From JBGAPI01 sp044221335 (GTDB lineage: Bacteria; Pseudomonadota; Gammaproteobacteria; Xanthomonadales; Ahniellaceae): a DNA stretch of 64,000 bases. Position numbers and translations under genes: made by a program. The notes under the pieces are model-generated. The model saw nothing but the letters and a program-made list of their open reading frames with translations, had not been told where the DNA came from and did no database searches. Position 1 is the first letter of the stretch; the number at the start of each line of letters is the position of its first letter. The stretch lies in the NCBI GenBank assembly GCA_044221335.1, contig JBGAPI010000009.1, positions 51,938 through 115,937 on the forward strand, written 5' to 3'. Shown piece by piece: positions 50,384-58,179 of this stretch.

Positions 50384-53184
50384 GGCGGGGTCTCCGGTGA
50401 CGGATGCGCGAGTTCGGCGCGGGCGCGATCGTAGTCGAGCTGGGTGATCGCCTGCGCGATCGCGGCGAGGACGGGCGAGTCGCCCTGGACCCGGCGCAGG
50501 TGCGCGACGGTGGTGGCGGCGTCGAAGCTGCCGCCCTCGAGTTCGGTGCGCAGGCGCTGCCACAGGGAAACGGCGTCGACGGCCTCGTCCGCATCCGCGC
50601 CTTCGCGTTCGGGAGGCGCTGCATCGGCGACGGGATCGCCGGGCGCCGGCTGCAGTTCGATGATCGCTTCGCGGAGCTCCGCCAGCACGGTCGCCGGGTC
50701 CGTGGCATCGCGCAGGCAGCGCTCGAATTCCGCCGCGGCCCGGGCAGTGCGGTTCGCCGCCAGCGTCGCGGCCGCGCCCTTCAGCGTGTGGGCGAGGTCG
50801 GCCGCGGCCTTCGGGTTGCCGGCGGCGAGGTGTCCGGACAATGTGGCCGCGACGTCGCGATAGCGCTGCCGGAAGTCGGCGAGCAGTTGGGTCAGGAGCT
50901 CCGCCTTGCCGTTCACCCGCGACAGGGCCAGCGGCCAGTCGACGCCCGGGACGCCGGCGGCGCCCAGTCCCGGTGGCGGGGCGACGGTCGCGTCGGTTGC
51001 CACCGGGCGATGCTCCGCAAGCCGGTGCGGCAGCCACTTCGCCAGCACCCGGAGCAGGTCCTGCTCCTCGATCGGCTTGGCCAGGTAGTCGTCCATGCCG
51101 GCGTCGAGGAAGCGCTGGCGATCCGCGGCCAGCGCGTGTGCGGTCAGTGCGATCACCGGCAGGCGCGGATGACGGCCGGAGGCGCGCAGCCGGCGGGTCG
51201 CCTCGATGCCGTCCATCTCCGGCATCTGCACGTCCATCAGCACCGCGTCGTAGTGACCGGACTCCAGTCGCGCGAGCGCTTCGAGGCCGTTGCCGGCCGC
51301 ATCCGATGCGAGACCCGCGGCAGCCAGCAGTTCGGACGCGACCTGGCGGTTGATCTCGTTGTCCTCGACCAGCAGCACTTTCGCGCCTTCCGCGAAGCGC
51401 AGCCCCTGCAAGGGCGTCGCGCCGGCGCTGCCGCTGCCGAGGCGCGCGCCGCGGCTCGCGCCCAGCGCCGTCATCGCGGCGTCGTACAGGGTCGACGGGC
51501 TGATCGGCTTGTGCAGGAACACTTCGATGCCGACCTCGCCCGCGGCCCGCAGCAGGCTGTCGTCGCCGTAGGCCGTCGCCATCACCACTGCGGGCCGCCG
51601 GAGCTGTCGGCGCGCGATCTCGCGGACCGCGGCGATGCCGTCCATGCCGGGAAGCTTCCAGTCGATCAGCAGCAGGTCGAACGGCGGCTCGGCGCCGGCG
51701 AGGCGGGTGAGTGCGGTCTCCGCGGTGTCGGCCAGCGAGACGTCGAAGTTGAGCGACTCCAGCATCCCGCCGAACACCTCGCGGGTGGTCGGGTTGTCGT
51801 CGACGACGAGCGCCGACAGGCCGCTGGTCGCGCGGGGCGCCAGTCGATGGGTCGTCGCCGGAACGGCGCCGAAGCGCGCGGTGAACCAGAACCGGCTGCC
51901 ACGGCCGCGCTCGCTGTCGCAGCCGATCTCGCCGCCCATCAGCTCGACCAGGCGCTTGCAGATCGCGAGGCCGAGGCCGGCGCCGCCGTGGCGGCGGGTG
52001 TCGGAGGCGTCGACCTGGCTGAACGGCTGGAACAGCCGGGCGAGGTCCTCGTGGTCGATGCCGCTGCCGCTGTCGTTGACCGACGCCCGCAGCAGCACCT
52101 CGCCGGGCGCCGGGTCGTGCAGCCGCGTCCACTCGACCAGGACGGCGCCGCGCTCGGTGAACTTGATCGCGTTGGTGACGAGGTTGAGCAGCACCTGCTG
52201 CACCCGCAGCGGATCGCCGATCAGCTGTTTCGGCACCTCCGGCGCGATCGCGAACAGCACCTCGAGGTGCTTCTCGCGGGCGCGCTCGCCGATCAGCGCG
52301 GAGAGGTCGGTGACGATCTGGTCGGGTTCGAAGGCGATGCGCTCGAGGCTCATCTTCCCAGCCTCGATGCGGGACAGGTCCAGCACGTCGTTGATCAGCC
52401 CCAAGAGCAGCCGCGCCGACACCGACAGCTGCGCCAGCAGGCCGCGCTGGCGCGGGTTGAGCTCGGTCTTGCCGAGCAGCGTCGACATCCCGATGACCGC
52501 GTTCATCGGCGTGCGGATCTCATGGCTCATGTTGGCCAGGAACTGGCTCTTCGCGCGGTTCGCCGAATCCGCCTGTTCGGCCAGCGCGCGCTCGGCCTGG
52601 CGGGCGCGCTCGCGCTGCAGGTCGAGCTTCGCGGTGAGCCGCACCAGCAGCGCGCCGAGCAGCGCGATCACCGCCGCGATGAAGACGCCCTGGAAGACGA
52701 GCTGGCGGCGCACGTCGGCGCCGAAGCGGCGGAAGAAGGACGGGCTGACCGCGAAGTGGGCGACGCCGAGCAACTCGGCGCTCGCCGGATCGTAGAGCGC
52801 GACATCGATCCGGTAGGACTCGCTGTCGGCGTTCTCCAGCGGATGCTCGAGGCTGCCTTTCGGCGCATGCAGTGCATCGTAGTCGAGTTCCAGTCCGACG
52901 CCTTCGAAGAAGGCGGCACCGTCGGGATCGCGCTGCAGCAGCAGCAGGTCGAGCGCGGCCCCGAGTCGGCGCGGGCGCTCGTCGGTCGCGGTCGTCAGCG
53001 CGTCGACCAGCACCGGCGCCTGCGACTGCGCCAGCACCTGGGCCTGCTGGTTGGCCTCGCGCGCGAGGCGCGGCTCCAGCAGCAGCCGCCAGTAGATCGC
53101 CAGTGCGCCCTCGATCAGAACCGCCAGCAGCACGAACGCGGCGGCGACCAGCACCGGGATGCGGCGATGCGGGGCGAGGCTCAT
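50380..53184 (-). CDS. Hybrid sensor histidine kinase (HK-REC-REC-HPt)
   Basis: 934 aa inner-membrane kinase. Two membrane helices (about 10-31 and 162-183) flank a periplasmic sensor domain of about 130 aa. Kinase core: His221 in NMSHEIRTPMNAV, ATP lid GGAGLGLAICKRLVE. Two receiver domains follow (Asp near 508 in LLLIDWKLPGMDG; Asp near 648 in VLMDVQMPEMDG) and an HPt domain with the histidine in LAHTLKGAAATLA near 797. This phosphorelay architecture is BarA/ArcB-like with a second receiver. Its start overlaps the YfiR-like stop and its stop overlaps the GGDEF gene start, both as ATGA. Confidence 0.94.
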   Translation of the reverse strand: MSLAPHRRIPVLVAAAFVLLAVLIEGALAIYWRLLLEPRLAREANQQAQVLAQSQAPVLVDALTTATDERPRRLGAALDLLLLQRDPDGAAFFEGVGLELDYDALHAPKGSLEHPLENADSESYRIDVALYDPASAELLGVAHFAVSPSFFRRFGADVRRQLVFQGVFIAAVIALLGALLVRLTAKLDLQRERARQAERALAEQADSANRAKSQFLANMSHEIRTPMNAVIGMSTLLGKTELNPRQRGLLAQLSVSARLLLGLINDVLDLSRIEAGKMSLERIAFEPDQIVTDLSALIGERAREKHLEVLFAIAPEVPKQLIGDPLRVQQVLLNLVTNAIKFTERGAVLVEWTRLHDPAPGEVLLRASVNDSGSGIDHEDLARLFQPFSQVDASDTRRHGGAGLGLAICKRLVELMGGEIGCDSERGRGSRFWFTARFGAVPATTHRLAPRATSGLSALVVDDNPTTREVFGGMLESLNFDVSLADTAETALTRLAGAEPPFDLLLIDWKLPGMDGIAAVREIARRQLRRPAVVMATAYGDDSLLRAAGEVGIEVFLHKPISPSTLYDAAMTALGASRGARLGSGSAGATPLQGLRFAEGAKVLLVEDNEINRQVASELLAAAGLASDAAGNGLEALARLESGHYDAVLMDVQMPEMDGIEATRRLRASGRHPRLPVIALTAHALAADRQRFLDAGMDDYLAKPIEEQDLLRVLAKWLPHRLAEHRPVATDATVAPPPGLGAAGVPGVDWPLALSRVNGKAELLTQLLADFRQRYRDVAATLSGHLAAGNPKAAADLAHTLKGAAATLAANRTARAAAEFERCLRDATDPATVLAELREAIIELQPAPGDPVADAAPPEREGADADEAVDAVSLWQRLRTELEGGSFDAATTVAHLRRVQGDSPVLAAIAQAITQLDYDRARAELAHPSPETPP

Positions 53185-53804
53185 GGCGTCACCTTGGCGA
53201 CCTGCAGGAAGAACGGCTTCAGCTCGATGCCGGCGGCCTGCAGGGTCTTCGTGTTGAGGAAGGGCTGGACCTTCGCCTCGACCGACAGGCCGGCCGGGAT
53301 GCCGCGCTCGACGTCGCCCTCGAACGGCGAGTACACGATCGCGTGGTGTTCGATGCTCCAGCGCACCAGCGTGTCGACCTGGGCGCTGCTCGGTCGCGAG
53401 GCGAGAAAGATGGCGGTCGGTGCGTCGCCGGGGCCCGGCAGGTCGGTGCGGGGGGTCGCAGCCAGCGTGAGGTCGCGCAGCTTCGCGGCGGCGACGTCGC
53501 CCGGTGGCACGATCTGGTCGGCGGCGTCGCCCGCGCCGCGTCGGTCGGCGGCGTAGACCCAGACCTGCACCTGGCCGTCGACCAGCCGCTTGTCCAATCC
53601 GATGTCCGCGGCCAGCAGGGACCGCAGCAGCCGCGCGCCGGCTCGCACGCGGCGGTCGTCGGTGTTGTCGGCCGCCGCATTCGGCACCGCCAGCGCGAGC
53701 GTCGTCGCGGCCAGCAGCGGCGCCAATCGCAGTGCGGCCAGCAGCAGCCGGCGCCGGCGCGGAGAGCCGGGGGTGCTGGGATCGCGGGCGGCGGGCGGGG
53801 TCAC
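53181..53804 (-). CDS. YfiR-like (DUF4154) periplasmic protein
   Basis: 207 aa exported protein, first gene of the coupled operon. GTG at 53804 gives a basic N-terminus and signal peptide (SPRRRRLLLAALRLAPLLAATTLALAVPNAAA). The mature part ends with VEAKVQPFLNTKTLQAAGIELKPFFLQVAKV, which matches the C-terminus of YfiR/DUF4154 proteins. In Pseudomonas and E. coli, YfiR holds the cyclase YfiN inactive from the periplasm and releases it under redox or envelope stress. Here the adjacent membrane protein is a hybrid kinase, so YfiR may modulate that sensor instead. No cysteines are seen in the mature region, unlike YfiR with its disulfides. Confidence 0.75.
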   Translation of the reverse strand: MTPPAARDPSTPGSPRRRRLLLAALRLAPLLAATTLALAVPNAAADNTDDRRVRAGARLLRSLLAADIGLDKRLVDGQVQVWVYAADRRGAGDAADQIVPPGDVAAAKLRDLTLAATPRTDLPGPGDAPTAIFLASRPSSAQVDTLVRWSIEHHAIVYSPFEGDVERGIPAGLSVEAKVQPFLNTKTLQAAGIELKPFFLQVAKVTP

Positions 53805-53932
53805 GGGGTCGGATTCTGCCGGTCTCGAGGAGCGGGCACATCTTGTCGCAGACCATGCTGTCGGGAAATCATGGAGGAAATGGGGAGGGGGCTCGGCATG
53901 CGCGACGGGAATTGCAACGCAGGGTGTCCGGC

Positions 53933-54631
53933 GTGAGCGCGGTCGCGGCCGGCAAGGCGGTTCCACGGCGCGTGCTCGTCGTCGAGGACGAGCCGACGCT
54001 GGCCCAGCTGCTCGCCGAGACCCTGCGTGGCGACGGCTTCGACGTCGGCGTGCTCGGCGACGGCGGCCAGGTCGCCGACTGGGTGCGCAACAACGCGCCG
54101 CTGGCCGTGCTGCTCGACCTCAACCTGCCGGTGAAGGACGGCTTCGCGGTCTGCCGCGAGATCCGCGCGTTCTCCAATGTGCCGCTGATCATGATCACGG
54201 CCCGGGTCGAGGAGATCGACCGCCTGCTCGGGCTCGAGATCGGCGCCGACGACTACGTCTGCAAGCCGTTCCAGCCGCGCGAGGTGCTGGCGCGGGTGCG
54301 CGCCCTGCTGCGCCGGGCGATCGACTGGCGCGAGGCGGCGCCGAGCGGTCCGCTGGCGCTCGACGAGGGGCGCTTCGAGGCGCACTGGCATGGCCAGCTG
54401 CTCGACCTCACCCCGGTCGAGTTCCGCCTGCTCGCCGCGCTGGGCGCACGTCCGGGTCGCGTGCTGTCGCGCAGCCAGCTGCTCGACGCGATCTACGTCG
54501 ACGAACGCGCGGTCAGCGACCGCACCATCGACAGCCACATCAAGAACCTGCGGCGCAAGCTGGCAGCAGTGCCGAATGCCGAGGATCCGATCGAGTCGGT
54601 CTACGGGGTGGGCTACAAGCTGGCACTGTAG
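53933..54631 (+). CDS. OmpR-family response regulator (BaeR-like)
   Basis: 232 aa regulator. Receiver domain with VVEDEP, phospho-acceptor Asp in LLDLNLPVKDG (about residue 61) and Lys in CKPFQP. C-terminal winged helix: LLDLTPVEFRLLAALGARPGRVLSRSQLLDAIYVDERAVSDRTIDSHIKNLRRKL, which is close to BaeR. GTG 53933 is preferred (AGGG 8 bases upstream); GTG 53924 is possible. No kinase gene follows, so it is an orphan divergent from the YfiR/kinase operon, 128 bases away; it may control that operon or be an extra target of its phosphorelay. The stop TAG opens a GTAGGGTGCGCC palindrome. Confidence 0.9.
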   Translation: MSAVAAGKAVPRRVLVVEDEPTLAQLLAETLRGDGFDVGVLGDGGQVADWVRNNAPLAVLLDLNLPVKDGFAVCREIRAFSNVPLIMITARVEEIDRLLGLEIGADDYVCKPFQPREVLARVRALLRRAIDWREAAPSGPLALDEGRFEAHWHGQLLDLTPVEFRLLAALGARPGRVLSRSQLLDAIYVDERAVSDRTIDSHIKNLRRKLAAVPNAEDPIESVYGVGYKLAL

Positions 54632-54668
54632 GGTGCGCCTCGGTCGCACCGACGCCAGGCAGTTCGAG

Positions 54669-55001
54669 TCAAGTCGCCGATGAGGCCTTGCTGCCCTGTC
54701 GTGTTCTCGCCAGCACGGCGACGGCTAACAGGGCGAGCAGCGTAGTCCGCAGATGCCAGGTCCGGTATGCGGCGTCGTTCGCGTTGACGGCCTCCATCCG
54801 CGCAAGGAGCACCTTTCGCTGTTCGGGGTCCCTAGACGCTCGATATTCAGAATCGGTCTGCTGGAAGAGCGTGGTCGAATACCAGTGGACGGCAATCAGC
54901 GACATCGTCCACACGAAGCCCGCGATTGCGACGAGCAACCAGAGGCGCGGGCGCCGCTGTGTCGAGGACGAATCGGACACTGGATTGTTCGCGCGGTTCA
55001 C
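54669..55001 (-). CDS. Small two-helix membrane protein
   Basis: 110 aa product of unknown function. Two hydrophobic segments: LWLLVAIAGFVWTMSLIAVHWY (about 20-41) and TWHLRTTLLALLAVAVLART (about 80-99), with a charged periplasmic loop between them (QQTDSEYRASRDPEQRKVLLARMEAV). GTG at 55001 is the likely start. It converges on the BaeR-like gene and is divergent from the deacetylase gene. The codon pattern and hydrophobic profile look real, but there is no recognised family. Confidence 0.6.
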   Translation of the reverse strand: MNRANNPVSDSSSTQRRPRLWLLVAIAGFVWTMSLIAVHWYSTTLFQQTDSEYRASRDPEQRKVLLARMEAVNANDAAYRTWHLRTTLLALLAVAVLARTRQGSKASSAT

Positions 55002-55070
55002 GCGGTCGCCGGAAGTGAGACGGTCGCCTTCGATCCTACCATTGGCGCGTCGCTGGCCCGGGCTTCACCC

Positions 55071-55940
55071 ATGGTTCCACTACGCGCCGTCTATTCCGAA
55101 GCAATGTTTGCCCCGCCCCAGGGCGGCATCTCGCCGAGCGCCGCCAAGCCGCGCTCCGTGATGGAGGCCTGGCGCCGTGAGTGGCCGGAGCTGGTCGTGC
55201 GGCCGCCGACGCCGGTGCGGATCGAGGACCTCGAGCGCGCCCACTGCCCGCGCTACGTCGCCGACGTGCTGGCGCTGCGCACGCCGAACGGCTTCGGGAC
55301 CCGCTCGCGCGAGCTCAACGACTCGCTGTTCCACACCAGCGGCGCGCTGCTGACCGCCGCGCGCTGGGCGCTGGCCGACGGGGGCGCCGTGGCCGCTCCG
55401 GTGTCGGGCTTCCACCACGCACACTGGGACGCCGGCGAGGGTTTCTGCACCTTCAATGGCCTGCTGGTCGCCGCGCTGGCGCTGCGTGCTGCGGGCAAGG
55501 TGAAGCGCGTCGGCATTCTCGACTACGACTTCCACTACGGCAACGGGACCGACGACATCATCGATCGGCTCGGGATCGACTGGATCGTGCACGTCACGGC
55601 GGGGGCGAGCTATCACCAGCCACAGCAGGCGCGCGCTTTCCTGCAGGCGATCGACGCGCACCTGGAGTCGATGCGCGGCTGCGACCTGGTGCTCTATCAG
55701 GCTGGTGCCGATCCGCACGTCGAGGATCCGCTCGGTGGATTCCTGACGACGACCGAATTGCTCTCGCGCGACTACAAGGTGTTTGCGGGGCTCGCGCGAC
55801 GCGGCATCCCGGTCGCCTGGGACCTCGCCGGCGGCTACCAGCAGCCGCTGGCTCGGGTGGTCGAGATCCACGTGAACACGATGCGAATGGTGGAGGCGGT
55901 GCATGGATCGACGCCGCAGGCCGGCCCGGCATCGGAATAG
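55071..55940 (+). CDS. Histone deacetylase-like (acetylpolyamine/acuC-type) hydrolase
   Basis: 289 aa member of the arginase/deacetylase superfamily. Catalytic histidine pair in GFHHAHWDAGEGFCTFNGLLVAA (about 115-116), zinc ligands DYDFHYGNGTDD (Asp and His near 150-153) and LYQAGADPHVEDPLGG (third aspartate), and GGYQQPLARVV near the end. Bacterial relatives deacetylate polyamines, acetoin-related or protein substrates; the substrate here is unknown. About 80 residues shorter than AcuC. ATG 55071 opens with MVPLRAVYSEAMF, the normal first strand. Confidence 0.85.
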   Translation: MVPLRAVYSEAMFAPPQGGISPSAAKPRSVMEAWRREWPELVVRPPTPVRIEDLERAHCPRYVADVLALRTPNGFGTRSRELNDSLFHTSGALLTAARWALADGGAVAAPVSGFHHAHWDAGEGFCTFNGLLVAALALRAAGKVKRVGILDYDFHYGNGTDDIIDRLGIDWIVHVTAGASYHQPQQARAFLQAIDAHLESMRGCDLVLYQAGADPHVEDPLGGFLTTTELLSRDYKVFAGLARRGIPVAWDLAGGYQQPLARVVEIHVNTMRMVEAVHGSTPQAGPASE

Positions 55941-56035
55941 CGGGCTTGGGCTCGCCGGTTGTTTCGGACCTGGAACCCGGCCAGCCGTCCTACCGCTGCG
56001 CTATCGTGCGCGCGGTTCGCCAACGGAGTATTGCA

Positions 56036-56884
56036 ATGCGTCGCTCGATGATGCTGTTCCTCGCCGGTCTGCTCGCGGTGCCCGCGCTCGCCGCCGACAA
56101 GGACGACAAGGCCGAGCCGCTGTGGCGGACGAAGCTCATCGAGGCCAAGGGCCTGCCGGTCCCGGTGTGCGCCCGCCTTCCGGTGCGCGTGCGTCCCGGC
56201 GTGCCCGGGATCGATCTCGATCTCGCGCCCGAGGTGCATGCGGTCGCCGGAAGTCCGCTGATCTCGCTGCTGCAGGACAACAACGACGAGAAGGCGACGA
56301 AGATGATCGCGGAGTTGACGCTCCGGGTCGCCGGCGACGACTGGAAGGCCGAGCTCGCGCCGGCCGTAACCGGGCTCCCGGCGGGGGCCTTCGGCGCGCT
56401 GGACCCGGTCGACGCGTTCGGCGAGCCGGGAGAGTGCGCGTTCGAACTGGAGATCGAGCCGCACATCTCGATGTCCTTCATGCTCGACGCGCTGTTCGTC
56501 GACCTGCGTGTCGAGCTGTACGAGCGCAAGGGTGGCGAGCGCACGCTGCGCTATCTCGGCGCCGTGCGCTCGGAGAGCGGTTTCCGCGAATTCGAGGACA
56601 AGAAGATCCGCGACAAGGACAAGCGCGCCGAGCTGTGGAACGCGCTGTCCGACGAGGCGCTGAAGGCCCGCATCGCCGCGGACCTCGCGCGCGACCTGAC
56701 CCTGGCGCAGAACGACATCACCGGCAAGTACGCGACGGCGAAACCCCTGGGATACCGCCGCCAGCGCTTCGTCCGCGAGTTCGTCGATCGCATGCGGGTC
56801 GTCGCGGAGCTGGACGGCCATTACATCCTGCTCGGACACAACAAGTGGTTGTACGCCGTCGACACCTGGCGAACTCCGCCATGA
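56036..56884 (+). CDS. Unrecognised secreted protein
   Basis: 282 aa exported product. GGAG 8 bases before the ATG and signal peptide MRRSMMLFLAGLLAVPALA support the start. The mature protein is charged, with segments ECAFELEIEPHISMSFMLDALFVDLRVELYERK and YRRQRFVREFVDRMRVVAELDGHYILLGHNKWLYAVDTW. No family recognised. It overlaps the next gene by 4 bases (ATGA), so the two are translationally coupled and probably act together in the periplasm. Confidence 0.72.
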   Translation: MRRSMMLFLAGLLAVPALAADKDDKAEPLWRTKLIEAKGLPVPVCARLPVRVRPGVPGIDLDLAPEVHAVAGSPLISLLQDNNDEKATKMIAELTLRVAGDDWKAELAPAVTGLPAGAFGALDPVDAFGEPGECAFELEIEPHISMSFMLDALFVDLRVELYERKGGERTLRYLGAVRSESGFREFEDKKIRDKDKRAELWNALSDEALKARIAADLARDLTLAQNDITGKYATAKPLGYRRQRFVREFVDRMRVVAELDGHYILLGHNKWLYAVDTWRTPP

Positions 56885-57552
56885 CCCTGGCGCCCGCGGG
56901 ACGCCTGCTCGCCGCGCTGATCCTGGTCGCGACTTCCGCACCGGGCCGCGCCGACGAGCTTGCGAAACTGGATCGGGCGGCGAGCTGTTGCCGGTCGATC
57001 GTGGAGTTCGCCGCTGCCGACCTTCCCGTCGGCCGCATCGTCGACGTCACGATCGACGAGTCCACGGATGCATTCGACTTCGCGGAGGGGCGCAGCCGCT
57101 TCGTCGCGTTCGATCTTGCTCCGTCAGACCGGCCTCGGAGTATCGACCTGGTCGTCGGCAGCGGTGCCTTCCTGATTCCGACCACCCGCGTGTGGGTGCC
57201 GACGCTGTTGTTTCTCGATGCCGATTCCGTGCCGATCCGCCAGCCGGGCGTATCGACGCTGCAGCCGCGCGCGCTGTTCGACGGCATGGCGTTCGCGTCG
57301 TTCAACTGGTCCGGGCGGATCCCGGTGCCGGACGGCGCCCGGCGGGTGGTGATCTTCTCCGACCGTCGCGTCGTCGGCCGCCGGATCAGCGAGATCGACG
57401 CGACGTCGCGGCGGATACCCGACCCGCTGGACGGCCGGACAGTCGTGTTGGGGCGCACGCTGAACAATGCCGACCTCACGGCGAACACGGTCGGGAGGCT
57501 GAAGCTGCGGCTCGTCGAGACGGACGTCGGAGGGGCGAAGGCCCCGATGTAG
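56881..57552 (+). CDS. Secreted MalM-like protein with REP-encoded C-terminus
   Basis: 223 aa exported protein, signal peptide MTLAPAGRLLAALILVATSAPGRA. The body (STDAFDFAEGRSRFVAFDL, then WVPTLLFLDADSVPI, then RRVVIFSDRRVVGR) has the order of features seen in MalM-type periplasmic proteins: an FxEGKS-like strand, a PxLLFLD strand and a VIYT-like strand. Similarity is modest. The last seven residues, GGAKAPM, are encoded by a REP palindrome (GGAGGGGCGAAGGCCCCGAT) and the stop TAG is the head of another REP, so the native 3' end has probably been replaced. Coupled to the preceding secreted-protein gene by ATGA overlap. Confidence 0.65.
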   Translation: MTLAPAGRLLAALILVATSAPGRADELAKLDRAASCCRSIVEFAAADLPVGRIVDVTIDESTDAFDFAEGRSRFVAFDLAPSDRPRSIDLVVGSGAFLIPTTRVWVPTLLFLDADSVPIRQPGVSTLQPRALFDGMAFASFNWSGRIPVPDGARRVVIFSDRRVVGRRISEIDATSRRIPDPLDGRTVVLGRTLNNADLTANTVGRLKLRLVETDVGGAKAPM

Positions 57553-57571
57553 GAGGGGCGCAAGCCCCGAC
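57548..57571. repeat. Left flanking REP of the RAYT gene
   Basis: TGTAGGAGGGGCGCAAGCCC followed by CGAC A; the palindrome GGGGC/GCCCC has a GCAA-type loop. The GTAG head includes the MalM-like stop. It stands 4 bases from the transposase stop and mirrors the element at 58151-58175. Confidence 0.88.
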
Positions 57572-57575
57572 AGCC

Positions 57576-58079
57576 TCAAACTTCGATCAGATCCTCCAAC
57601 GACGCGAAACTCCCATCGACGATCGAGGCATTCCAATACGGATAAGACCAGGCGGATCGACACAAGCCGGCCCTCACCGGATTCGCCAGAACGTATCGCA
57701 GCACTGCCAAGATCGTTTCCTCGTTGCGCAATGCGTGGTCGTGAAAGCCCACCTGCCACACCGGTTCATTGCTTGAGCGCGCCTCATTGACTGCCCGAGC
57801 CGTCACCGACTTGAATCGGCGGGCCACATTCGACAGGTCGTCGCCACCGAGCTCCAGCAGCGCGTGCCAGTGGTCTGGCATGAGTACCCAGCCATGGAGA
57901 CGACCACCGCGCCACAGATCCGAGCAGAGCGTCTTGCGGGCGACGATACGCGCGAGCGCGTGATCGCTGAACAGGCGGCGCCGATCGAACGTCGCCGTCG
58001 CTTCCAGATAGAGGCGGCCGGTTTCCGACCAGCGTCCCTTACGGAGCGCCTGGTAGCCGGGGTCTAGGAGCGAGCGCAT
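57576..58079 (-). mobile_element. REP-associated tyrosine transposase (RAYT)
   Basis: 167 aa Y1/HUH transposase of the TnpA-REP (RAYT) class, which nicks DNA at REP elements. The HUH site is HGWVLMPDHWHALLEL (His-Trp-His) near residue 58, and the catalytic tyrosine lies in ILAVLRYVLANPVRAGL near 135. N-terminal part ALRKGRWSETGRLYLEATATFDRRRLF is typical for RAYTs of this order. ATG 58079 is chosen; sequence upstream runs into the inverted REP. There is no TnpB and the length is RAYT-like, not IS200. Flanked by inverted REPs at 57548 and 58151, it forms a compact 628-base cassette and looks intact. Confidence 0.92.
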
Positions 58080-58150
58080 GCCGATAGGCTGGATCGGGTG
58101 CCGTTTCCAGCCTGTACGAAACTCGCTCGTCGTTCTGTAGGAAAATTGAT

Positions 58151-58175
58151 TGTCGGGGCTTGCGTCCCTCCCACA
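58151..58175. repeat. Right flanking REP of the RAYT gene (inverted)
   Basis: TGTCGGGGCTTGCGTCCCTC followed by CCACA, inverse of the TGTGGGAGGG(G)C..AAGCCCCGACA type. It matches the left element in opposite orientation, with one mismatch in the palindrome. The tcdA start lies 5 bases further on, so the cassette has landed immediately in front of that gene. Confidence 0.85.
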
Positions 58176-58179
58176 TTCG

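Noticed and set aside
54753..55070. N-terminal extension of the deacetylase-like gene
   Set aside because: The upstream frame lies opposite a small membrane gene and has no family similarity; MVPLRAVYSEAMF at 55071 is the normal first strand of the fold.
57576..58079. IS200/IS605 element
   Set aside because: No TnpB gene; the flanks are REPs and the length and motifs fit the RAYT class.
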